Origin: Pseudomonas sp. DNDY-54
Lineage (GTDB): Bacteria > Pseudomonadota > Gammaproteobacteria > Pseudomonadales > Pseudomonadaceae
Assembly: GCF_019880365.1 (NCBI RefSeq)
Contig: NZ_CP082271.1
Location: 2,604,001 to 2,668,000 of the forward strand
Direction of reading: 5' to 3'
DNA: 64,000 nucleotides
The notes beneath the pieces are model-generated. The model was not told where the DNA came from and ran no database searches. It was given only the letters and a program-made list of their open reading frames with translations. Shown piece after piece: positions 52,492-59,329 of the stretch. The position numbers were made by a program, and so were the translations under genes. Every line of letters begins with the position of its first letter. The first letter of the stretch is position 1.

Positions 52492-53715
52492 ATGATCCAT
52501 TCCGACCCCCCAACACGCCCCGACCCACTCGCCTGGGTCGCCGGTAGCGATGCCCCCGAAAAACGAGTGGTCAACCTCGGTTTTATGGCCCTCACGGATG
52601 CAGCCTCGCTGATCGTCGCCGCTACTCAGGGGTTTGCCCAGCCGTACGGCCTGACGCTCAACCTCCACCGACAGGCGTCCTGGTCCAACGTGCGCGACAA
52701 GCTGATTGAAGGCGAGCTGGACGCCGCCCATGGGCTCTATGCATTGATCTATGCCGTGCATCTGGGAATCGGCGGCAGTGCCCCAGTGGACATGGCCGTA
52801 CTTATGGGGCTCGCCCAGAACGGTCAAAGCATCACCCTCTCCAACACGCTCAGGTCAGCCAGCGTGACCGATCCGGAGGCACTGGCCGCCAGTGTGCGCC
52901 AGAGCGGTGCAAAACTCACACTCGCTCAGACCTTCCCAACCGGTACCCATGCGCTCTGGCTCTATTACTGGCTGGCAGCACACGGCATCCACCCGCTCAA
53001 GGACGTACGCACCCTGGTGGTGCCGCCGTCGCAGATGGTTGCGCATTTGCGGGCACGGCGCATCGACGGGTTCTGCGCGGGCGAACCCTGGGGTGCTCAG
53101 GCGATGCAGGAGGAGATGGGTTTCACGGTAGCCACCAGCCAGTCAATCTGGCCCGACCATCCGGAAAAGGTATTGGGTTGCACCCGTGCCTTCGTCGAGG
53201 AGTATCCCAATACGGCGCGGGCACTGGTCATGGCCATTCTCGAGGCCAGCCGCTTCATTGACGAGAGTCGGGAGAATCGTCGCAGTACGGCGCAGCTGAT
53301 CGCGGGCGGCGCCTACGTTGATGCGCCACTGGCGGCTATCGAACCACGCTTTCTCGGACACTACGAAGACGGGCTCGGCCACGCCTGGCAGGACAAGCAC
53401 CCGCTACGCTTCTTCGGTAGCGGCGAAGTCAATGTGCCCTACCTTTCTGATGGTCTTTGGTTTATGACCCAACTGAGGCGCTGGGGCCTGCTGCGTGAGG
53501 ATCCGGATTACCTCGCTGTCGCGCAAAGCGTGCAACAGACCAGCCTTTACAGGGATGCAGCGACAGCACTGAACATTCCGCTGCCGAATTCGCTGATGCG
53601 CAGCGCCACGCTCATGGATGGCAGCCGCTGGGATGGCAGCGATCCGGCAGGCTACGCGCGCAGCTTCGCCCTGCACTCGCTGGCGGACCCTGCCGTACGC
53701 CACGTGCCTTGTTGA
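52492..53715 (+). CDS. nasS: Nitrate/nitrite sensor NasS
   Basis: 407 residues resembling NrtA-type nitrate-binding proteins (VVNLGFMALTDAASLIVAAT; ASWSNVRDKLIEGELDAAHG; FCAGEPWGAQAMQEEMGFTV) but with no signal peptide or lipobox, as expected for the cytoplasmic sensor NasS. In known systems NasS sequesters NasT until nitrate or nitrite binds. The ATG at 52492 gives the family N terminus; the upstream frame from 52426 is possible but would add a Cys/Arg-rich piece. It is followed after 11 bp by nasT, forming a two-gene unit behind a sigma-54 promoter. Confidence 0.92.
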   Translation: MIHSDPPTRPDPLAWVAGSDAPEKRVVNLGFMALTDAASLIVAATQGFAQPYGLTLNLHRQASWSNVRDKLIEGELDAAHGLYALIYAVHLGIGGSAPVDMAVLMGLAQNGQSITLSNTLRSASVTDPEALAASVRQSGAKLTLAQTFPTGTHALWLYYWLAAHGIHPLKDVRTLVVPPSQMVAHLRARRIDGFCAGEPWGAQAMQEEMGFTVATSQSIWPDHPEKVLGCTRAFVEEYPNTARALVMAILEASRFIDESRENRRSTAQLIAGGAYVDAPLAAIEPRFLGHYEDGLGHAWQDKHPLRFFGSGEVNVPYLSDGLWFMTQLRRWGLLREDPDYLAVAQSVQQTSLYRDAATALNIPLPNSLMRSATLMDGSRWDGSDPAGYARSFALHSLADPAVRHVPC

Positions 53716-53726
53716 GGGAGACTGCC

Positions 53727-54305
53727 ATGCTTCGCGTCCTTCTCATCGACGACACCCCACGCAAGGTCGGCCGCCTGCGCGCGGCACTGATCGAAGCCGG
53801 CTTCGAGGTCATCGAAGAATCCGGCCTGACCATCGACCTGCCCGAACGGGTCGAAACCGTCCGCCCGGACGTGGTGCTGATCGACACCGACTCCCCTGGC
53901 CGAGACGTCATGGAGCAGGTCGTGATGGTCACCCGCGACCAGCCGCGTCCCATCGTCATGTTCACCGATGACAACAACCCCGACGTCATGCGCCACGCCA
54001 TCCGCGCCGGCGTTAGCGCCTACATCGTCGAAGGCATCCAGGCCCAGCGCCTGAAGCCGATCCTCGATGTGGCCATGGCCCGCTTCGAAAGTGACCAGGC
54101 GATTCGGGCCCAATTGCACGCACGCGACCAGCAACTGGTCGAGCGCAAGCGCATTGAACTGGCCAAGGGCATGCTGATGAAAATGCGCAGCTGCAATGAG
54201 GAAGAGGCCTACACGCTGATGCGCCGCCAAGCCATGAGTCGCCAGCAGAAGTTGGTTCAGGTAGCCGAGCAGATCATCGCCATGAACGATCTGTTGGGGC
54301 AGTGA
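53727..54305 (+). CDS. nasT: ANTAR-domain antiterminator NasT
   Basis: 192 residues. N-terminal receiver-like domain (LRVLLIDDTPRKVGRLRAAL; Asp53 in VVLIDTDSPGRDVMEQVVM, possibly not phosphorylated) and a C-terminal ANTAR RNA-binding domain (ERKRIELAKGMLMKMRSCNE; EEAYTLMRRQAMSRQQKLV). NasT freed from NasS binds paired hexaloop hairpins in nitrate-assimilation leaders and prevents termination; two such leaders are found downstream (55058 and 59178). GGGAG lies 7 nt before ATG 53727. Confidence 0.94.
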   Translation: MLRVLLIDDTPRKVGRLRAALIEAGFEVIEESGLTIDLPERVETVRPDVVLIDTDSPGRDVMEQVVMVTRDQPRPIVMFTDDNNPDVMRHAIRAGVSAYIVEGIQAQRLKPILDVAMARFESDQAIRAQLHARDQQLVERKRIELAKGMLMKMRSCNEEEAYTLMRRQAMSRQQKLVQVAEQIIAMNDLLGQ

Positions 54306-54480
54306 TCCGCAGCGGGTTTCGGCCAGGCATTCGCCAGCCCCGCCTGATGGTGTGACCGCAAAGGATGCAGGCCGCCGGCTTCTACGATTGTCGGAGATGG
54401 GCCAGCCGTGTGGACGCGTACAATCCGCGTCCCGCACCTTGCGCTGATATGGCGCCACGCATCCAGCCTACGAGAACACC

Positions 54481-54924
54481 ATGGCCCGCCTGACCCTGCA
54501 GTTTCCCGAAGACCAGTTCTGCTTCACCACCCAGCTGACCGTACGCATCACCGATATCAACGCCGGTAACCACCTGGCTAACGACTCGATGATCTCGATG
54601 ATCTCCGAAGCCCGGGCGCGCTTCCTGTTTGCCTACGGTATCGCCGAGACCAGCAAGGACGGCAGCGGCATCATCGTGACCGACCTGGCCACCACCTATA
54701 AAGCCGAAGCCCATGCGCGCGACGTGCTGCTGTTCGAGGTCGGCGTGATGGATTTCAACAAGTATGGCGGCGACATCACGTTTCGCATCACCCGACCCGC
54801 TGACGGCAGCCTGATCGCCATGGCCAAGTCCGGCTTCGTTTTTTACAACTACCTGGAAACTCGGGTGGTCCCCATGCCAGCCGCGTTCGAGGCGAAGTTC
54901 CCAAAGGTCAACCGCATCGGCTAG
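54481..54924 (+). CDS. Hotdog-fold acyl-CoA thioesterase
   Basis: 147 residues. 4HBT-type hotdog fold: VRITDINAGNHLANDSMISM holds the substrate-binding Asp and the long helix, then ATTYKAEAHARDVLLFEVGV and VFYNYLETRVVPMP. Acts on unidentified acyl thioesters. It sits between nasT and the transporter leader; no functional link to nitrate is seen, and it has its own start region. Confidence 0.82.
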   Translation: MARLTLQFPEDQFCFTTQLTVRITDINAGNHLANDSMISMISEARARFLFAYGIAETSKDGSGIIVTDLATTYKAEAHARDVLLFEVGVMDFNKYGGDITFRITRPADGSLIAMAKSGFVFYNYLETRVVPMPAAFEAKFPKVNRIG

Positions 54925-54944
54925 TCCGCCCTACTTGGACGCAC

Positions 54945-54963
54945 TGCGCACCAAGGGTGCGCA
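54945..54963. promoter_or_regulatory. Palindrome, candidate NtrC enhancer site
   Basis: TGCGCACC-AAG-GGTGCGCA, perfect 8-bp arms. NtrC sites share TGC/GCACC half-sites, though the usual spacing is 2 nt longer. It lies 67 bp upstream of the -24 element, the right range for an enhancer. Confidence 0.4.
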
Positions 54964-55029
54964 ATCCTGACTGACTTGCAAAAACGCCCACACAACCGCA
55001 GGCCGCGGGATTTCCAGAATTCCCAGCCC

Positions 55030-55045
55030 TGGCACAGCTTCTGCT
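55030..55045 (+). promoter_or_regulatory. Sigma-54 promoter of the nitrate transporter
   Basis: TGGCACAGCTTCTGCT, matching TGGCACGNNNNTTGCW with GG and GC at the correct distance. Predicted start near 55056, just before the first leader hairpin. Shares 13 of 16 bases with the nirB promoter. Confidence 0.7.
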
Positions 55046-55057
55046 TAAGCTAATCCG

Positions 55058-55140
55058 GTAGCCAACGGCGGTTACTCACAGACATGACAAAGGCGTCGCG
55101 TTGCCCCGTTCGAAGAACGGTGGTTTCGCGGCGCTTTTTT
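55058..55140 (+). promoter_or_regulatory. NasT (ANTAR) antitermination leader of the nitrate transporter
   Basis: P1: GTAGCC-AACGGC-GGTTAC (55058-55075, one G-U pair). P2: GAC-AAAGGC-GTC (55086-55097), a short stem. Both hexaloops have A at 1 and G at 4. P2 overlaps the 5' arm of a terminator: AAAG(G)CGTCGCG from 55089 with CGCGGCGCTTT ending 55137 (one bulge, one G-U), then TTT. P2 and the terminator are mutually exclusive. Confidence 0.75.
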
Positions 55141-55288
55141 GTTTTCCCCAAGGACCGGGGCGCGACGGCAACGGCTCGCCGCTCGCAACAGATTCAAGCG
55201 CTGCCACAGCCCATGCGGCTGGGCAGCCAGCGCACTCTCCGTCGCCCATGTCGGCGCGTCGGTTGCCCTTGTCTAGTGAGGTGTCTAA

Positions 55289-56500
55289 ATGAATACGAGT
55301 TTCTGGAAAGCCGGCCATACGCCGACGCTGTTCTCCGCCTTTCTCTATTTCGATCTGAGTTTCATGGTCTGGTATGTGCTCGGTCCCATGGGCGTTCAGA
55401 TCGCCGCCGACCTCGGCCTCACCACGCAACAGCGCGCCTTCATGGTCGCCACGCCCATACTTTCCGGCGCCGTACTGCGCCTAGTGCTGGGTATGCTGGC
55501 CGATCGCACCTCGCCGAAGACTGCCGGGCTGTTCGGTCAGATCGTGGTGATCGCTGCGTTGTTTATCGCCTGGCTCCATGGCATTCACAACTATGAACAG
55601 GCCCTGCTGCTCGGCCTGTTCCTCGGCATGGCCGGTGCCTCCTTCGCCGTCGCGCTGCCGCTGGCCTCGCAGTGGTATCCGCCGCAGCATCAGGGCAAGG
55701 CCATGGGCATTGCCGGAGCGGGCAACTCCGGCACGGTGTTTGCGGCGCTGTTCGCGCCGGTGCTGGCGACGATGTTCGGCTGGAGCAACGTGTTCGGCCT
55801 GGCGCTGATTCCGCTGGTGCTGGTCCTGATCATCTTTGCCAGCCTGGCCAGGAACGCACCGAATCGTCCAGCGCCAAAGTCTTTCCGTGACTACATGAAA
55901 GCGCTGGGGGATCGCGACAGTTGGTGGTTCATGTTCTTCTACAGCGTGACTTTCGGTGGCTTCCTCGGCCTGGCCAGTACCCTGCCCGGCTACTTCCATG
56001 ACCAGTACGCCTTCGATCCGGTCAAGGCCGGCTATTACACCGCCGCCTGCGTGTTCGCCGGCAGCATGCTGCGTCCGCTCGGTGGCGCACTGGCCGACCG
56101 CATCGGCGGCATCCGCTCGCTGCTGGTGATGTACACCGTTGCTGCCGTATGCCTGTTCGTTGTCGGCTTCAATTTACCGAGTTCAACGGCTGCACTGGCC
56201 TTGTTCGTGGTCGCCATGCTCAGCCTTGGCGCAGGCAACGGCGCGGTGTTCCAGCTGGTGCCACAGCGCTTCAGCAAGGAAATCGGTGTGATGACCGGGC
56301 TGGTCGGCATGGCCGGAGGCATCGGCGGCTTCCTACTGACCGCAGGCCTGGGCGCCGTCAAGCAGGCCACCGGCGATTATCAGTTAGGCCTCTGGCTGTT
56401 CGGCAGCTTGGGCGCGCTGGCCTGGTTCGGCCTGTATGGCGTGAAGCGTCGCTGGAGAACAACCTGGGGCTCTGCCGCGATGACCGCCGCCCGGGTCTGA
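55289..56500 (+). CDS. nasA: MFS nitrate transporter (NasA/NarK type)
   Basis: 403 residues, twelve predicted helices. The nitrate signatures are present: GMAGASFAVALPLASQWYPP with GNSGTVFAALFAPVLA in the first half and GGIGGFLLTAGLGAV in the second, the paired nitrate/nitrite porter motifs. FSAFLYFDLSFMVWYVLGPM is helix 1 with the substrate Arg region RLVLGMLADR. It imports nitrate for assimilation. GTCTAGTGAGGTG before ATG is a modest ribosome-binding site. In P. aeruginosa the gene in this place is called nasA. Confidence 0.92.
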   Translation: MNTSFWKAGHTPTLFSAFLYFDLSFMVWYVLGPMGVQIAADLGLTTQQRAFMVATPILSGAVLRLVLGMLADRTSPKTAGLFGQIVVIAALFIAWLHGIHNYEQALLLGLFLGMAGASFAVALPLASQWYPPQHQGKAMGIAGAGNSGTVFAALFAPVLATMFGWSNVFGLALIPLVLVLIIFASLARNAPNRPAPKSFRDYMKALGDRDSWWFMFFYSVTFGGFLGLASTLPGYFHDQYAFDPVKAGYYTAACVFAGSMLRPLGGALADRIGGIRSLLVMYTVAAVCLFVVGFNLPSSTAALALFVVAMLSLGAGNGAVFQLVPQRFSKEIGVMTGLVGMAGGIGGFLLTAGLGAVKQATGDYQLGLWLFGSLGALAWFGLYGVKRRWRTTWGSAAMTAARV

Positions 56501-56521
56501 TTTCCGGTCAGACGATCAGAA

Positions 56522-56542
56522 GGCAGGCCTCACGGGCCTGCC
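56522..56542 (+). terminator. Hairpin between transporter and PPM-kinase genes
   Basis: GGCAGGCC-TCACG-GGCCTGCC, 8-bp stem, no T-run. It may separate or only dampen transcription between the two genes. Confidence 0.4.
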
Positions 56543-56589
56543 CATGCAGTTCAACCACCTAGCCGTGCGCCATCCGGAGTGATGCCTTC

Positions 56590-58263
56590 ATGCCCTTGCA
56601 GTTTGCGTTCGGCGAAGCCAGTGCCACCGGCCCACGCGAAGAGAACCAGGACGCGCTGCGCATCGTCACGCCGACACCGGGGCTCGTCGCGAGCAAGGGT
56701 GCGCTGTTTGCCATTGCTGACGGCGTCAGCCAGTGCGCTGATGGCGGCCTTGCCGCTCGGGTCACCTTGCAGGCGTTGGCCACCGACTACTACGCCACGC
56801 CGGAGACCTGGACTGTCGCGCAGTCCCTTGACCGGCTGCTGGTCGCCCACAATCGCTGGCTGCAGGCCAACGGTGGCGGGCAGCCGCTGCTGACCACGCT
56901 GACCGCACTGGTGCTGCGCGGCCGTCGCTTCACCCTCGCCCATGTCGGCGACTGTCGCGCCTATCGCTGGCTCGATGGCGAGCTGCAGCGGCTCAGTGAA
57001 GACCATGTATGGGAACAGCCGAACATGCAGCACGTGCTCAAGCGTGCCATGGGCCTGGACCAGCATCTGGTGGTGGATTACCTCGACGGCGAGCTGCGCC
57101 TCGGCGAATCCTTCGTGCTGCTCAGTGATGGAGTCTGGGCCAGCATCACCGAAGGTGATATCCACAACGTTCTGCGCGCCGAGCCGGATCTGTCCAAGGC
57201 CGCGAGCGCACTGGTCCATCTCGCTCACCAGAGCGGCAGTCAGGACAACGCCAGCGCGCTCCTACTGCGGGTCGACGAACTGCCGGAAGCGGCATTGGCC
57301 GATTCGCTCGCACAGCTGCCGGACTGGCCATTGCCGCCCAAGCTACTCCCCGGCCAGGTGTTCGAAGGCTGGACCGTCGAGTCGCTGCTGGCCGAGTCGC
57401 GTCAGTCGTTGATCTATCGAGTGCATGATCAGCAGGGCGAGGCCTGGTTGCTGAAAACACTACCGCCCAGCCGCGACAATGAACCCGAAGCCGGGCCAGC
57501 CCTGCTGCAGGAAGAGTGGTTTCTGCGCCGCGTCGCCGGCCGTGCGTTCCCCGAAGTCCATGGATTGCCCAAACGCCAGCACCTGTACTACGTGCAGCGT
57601 GAATACCGTGGCCAGACGCTCGCCCTGCAATTCGACCTGCGAGGCCCGATGGCGATCGCCGATTGGCTGCAGCTGGCGCCACGCCTAATCCGCGCACTGG
57701 GCATGCTGCACCGGCGCAACATCCTGCACCGCGATATCAAGCCCGAGAATCTGCACCTGGACGATGACGGCGAGCTGCGCCTGCTGGATTTCGGCCTCGC
57801 CTATTGCCCCGGTCTGTCCCGCGACCTGCCGCATCATCTTCCGGGTACACCAAGCTATATCGCGCCGGAAGCCTTTAGCGGCGAGCCTCCCAGTCGAGAG
57901 CAGGACCTCTATGCAGCAGGCGTCACGTTCTACTTCCTGCTCACCGGCCATTTCCCCTATGGCGAAATCGAGGCCTTCCAGCGCCCCCGTTTCGGGTTGC
58001 CGGTGCCGGCCAGTCGCTACCGGCCTGACCTGCCCCAGTGGCTAGATGACATGCTCAGGCGGGCCGTTGCGGCCGATCCTGCGCAGCGTTTCGAAACCGC
58101 GGAAGAATGGCTCCTCGCGCTGGAACAGGGGGAGCGCCTTGCCGGCAGCGCACCTAAGCCGCCGCTGCTCGAACGCGAGCCGCTGAAGGTCTGGCGTGGG
58201 CTGGCCCTGCTGTCGCTGCTGCTGAATCTGGCGCTACTCGTGTGGCTGGCAAAAGGCAGTTGA
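56590..58263 (+). CDS. PP2C phosphatase-Ser/Thr kinase fusion, membrane-anchored
   Basis: 557 residues. N-terminal PP2C-type phosphatase (about 1-245): REENQDALRIV, FAIADGVSQCADGGLAARV, LAHVGDCRAYRW, LLSDGVWASI and SQDNASALLL hold the metal-binding Asp residues. Then a Hanks kinase (about 258-520): LLKTLPPS (Lys), ILHRDIKPENLHLDDDGELR (catalytic Asp), LLDFGLAYCPG and GTPSYIAPEAF; the glycine loop is poor. A C-terminal helix (ALLSLLLNLALLVWLA) anchors it. It lies between the nitrate transporter and nirB, as in P. aeruginosa, 89 bp after the former. Its substrate and its nitrate link are unknown. Confidence 0.93.
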   Translation: MPLQFAFGEASATGPREENQDALRIVTPTPGLVASKGALFAIADGVSQCADGGLAARVTLQALATDYYATPETWTVAQSLDRLLVAHNRWLQANGGGQPLLTTLTALVLRGRRFTLAHVGDCRAYRWLDGELQRLSEDHVWEQPNMQHVLKRAMGLDQHLVVDYLDGELRLGESFVLLSDGVWASITEGDIHNVLRAEPDLSKAASALVHLAHQSGSQDNASALLLRVDELPEAALADSLAQLPDWPLPPKLLPGQVFEGWTVESLLAESRQSLIYRVHDQQGEAWLLKTLPPSRDNEPEAGPALLQEEWFLRRVAGRAFPEVHGLPKRQHLYYVQREYRGQTLALQFDLRGPMAIADWLQLAPRLIRALGMLHRRNILHRDIKPENLHLDDDGELRLLDFGLAYCPGLSRDLPHHLPGTPSYIAPEAFSGEPPSREQDLYAAGVTFYFLLTGHFPYGEIEAFQRPRFGLPVPASRYRPDLPQWLDDMLRRAVAADPAQRFETAEEWLLALEQGERLAGSAPKPPLLEREPLKVWRGLALLSLLLNLALLVWLAKGS

Positions 58264-58277
58264 GCGATTGGTTCCGC

Positions 58278-58724
58278 TCAGATCGACGTGCGACGGACAA
58301 TCAAACCTTGCCGCGCAACGCGGACCAACTGCCGCACACAGTCTTCGAGACCTGCCGCAGTCGGCGCCTGGATCACGGCCAGGTCGAAACAATTGGATGC
58401 AAAGTGCGCCAGCGACTCGTCGGCACCGGTGAACTGAACCTGAAAGGCGCGCGGCTTGCCCCATCGTTTCGGCCAGCCGTCCAGATAGCGCAACAGCGAG
58501 GGTTGATGGCTGCCGCCAAGGAGGATTTTCGGATTGCTGCGTACCTGCCCACTGGTGATAGGGGCCAAACGTAAAGGGGCGCGTTGCAGTGCATTCATTG
58601 GGAGAAGTCCCGCCTCGAGAATTCCGCTGGGCGGCGGTGGGAGGCGACACCGAACCAGCGCTTTAGCGGTATTTCGAAGCCTTGGCTCCAGGCGCCCCGC
58701 AAGTAGCTGACTAAATCGGCGCAT
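58278..58724 (-). CDS. Hypothetical protein, methyltransferase-like C terminus
   Basis: 148 residues on the minus strand, 14 bp from the end of the kinase gene. The C-terminal part, FDLAVIQAPTAAGLEDCVRQ then LVRVARQGLIVRR, resembles the post-motif-II stretch of class I SAM methyltransferases, but the glycine-rich motif I is missing, so catalytic function is doubtful. No recognised family. The frame's codon usage is similar to its neighbours. It could be a degenerate gene or a real small protein; alternative frames on both strands are also open. Confidence 0.45.
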   Translation of the reverse strand: MRRFSQLLAGRLEPRLRNTAKALVRCRLPPPPSGILEAGLLPMNALQRAPLRLAPITSGQVRSNPKILLGGSHQPSLLRYLDGWPKRWGKPRAFQVQFTGADESLAHFASNCFDLAVIQAPTAAGLEDCVRQLVRVARQGLIVRRTSI

Positions 58725-58796
58725 GGGCGAAACAATAAAAAAGCGAGCCGGCGGCTGTCAACGACCAATTTCGCCATGCAGCCCGCGGCCTCCTCC

Positions 58797-58824
58797 GTGA
58801 TGGTGGGCTGAAGCCCACCATCAC
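58797..58824. repeat. REP-type palindrome A
   Basis: GTGATGGTGGGCT-GA-AGCCCACCATCAC, 13-bp arms. Core GGTGGGCT/AGCCCACC is shared with three other copies in the window; oriented opposite to copy B. Confidence 0.75.
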
Positions 58825-58868
58825 GGGTATGAACCACCGAAAGCCGTCACGACACACGGCCTCAATGC

Positions 58869-58890
58869 GTAGGGTGGGCTTCAGCCCACC
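58869..58890. repeat. REP-type palindrome B
   Basis: GTAGGGTGGGCTTCAGCCCACC, identical to copy C at 62245. Forms an inverted pair (REPIN-like) with copy A, 44 bp away. Confidence 0.8.
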
Positions 58891-59139
58891 AACAAGGCTC
58901 GCAGCACTCCACCGACGCACCAGTACTGCGCAGCTTGCTATATAGGGGTGCAGCTGCAAGTCGCTTCGGCCCGGTTGCGCAGGCTTGGCGAAACGATAAG
59001 ACAGCGCAGCATTACGTGCGCCTGTACCGGTTCGCTCCGTGCCAGCGCCCGTCAGTGCTGGGCTGCGCGTCGAAGACGTTGCGCAGGGCGACATGCGCGC
59101 TACGGCTGACCGCGGCCAGCCGCTGAACTGCGACCAGGT

Positions 59140-59155
59140 TGGCACAGCCTCTGCA
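59140..59155 (+). promoter_or_regulatory. Sigma-54 promoter of nirB
   Basis: TGGCACAGCCTCTGCA fits TGGCACGNNNNTTGCW with correct GG-GC spacing. Predicted start near 59166, 12 nt before leader hairpin P1. Confidence 0.7.
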
Positions 59156-59177
59156 TTGTCAGGCTTACATCAAGCCG

Positions 59178-59265
59178 GACCTTCAACGTGGAGGGTCAGG
59201 CTCCGAATACGGAACACAAGGACAAAGGCGTCCTCACTGGGAGATCAGTGGGACGCCTTTTTCGT
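59178..59265 (+). promoter_or_regulatory. NasT (ANTAR) antitermination leader of nirB
   Basis: P1: GACCTTC-AACGTG-GAGGGTC (59178-59197). P2: AGGAC-AAAGGC-GTCCT (59219-59234). Loops again have A1 and G4. Terminator: AAAGGCGTCC-T-CACTG-GGAGAT-CAGTG-GGACGCCTTT (59224-59260), then TTCGTTTTT. P2 uses the terminator's 5' arm, so only one can form. Confidence 0.85.
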
Positions 59266-59329
59266 TTTTGCATCTTTCAACGGCATGGCCCGGCAGCATT
59301 CAGCGATCCGGCCCGGCACGGAGAACGGC

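Larger units (their letters stand above)
54925..55288 (+). promoter_or_regulatory. 364-bp regulatory region of the nitrate transporter
   Basis: Gene-free. In order: the palindrome TGCGCACC-AAG-GGTGCGCA (54945-54963, candidate NtrC enhancer), sigma-54 promoter (55030-55045), and an ANTAR-type leader with terminator (55058-55140). After the terminator, 55145-55288 shows only the translation start region. Confidence 0.75.
58725..59329. other. 605-bp region upstream of nirB
   Basis: No supported gene. It holds two facing REP-type palindromes (58797-58824 and 58869-58890), an unassigned stretch (58891-59135), a sigma-54 promoter and the NasT leader. Plus-strand frames opening here run into nirB, but the nirB start is at 59330. 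Confidence 0.75.

Noticed and set aside
59004..59021. GCGCA-N8-TGCGC inverted repeat upstream of the nirB promoter as an NtrC site
   Set aside because: Short arms and wrong spacing; too weak to list as a site.
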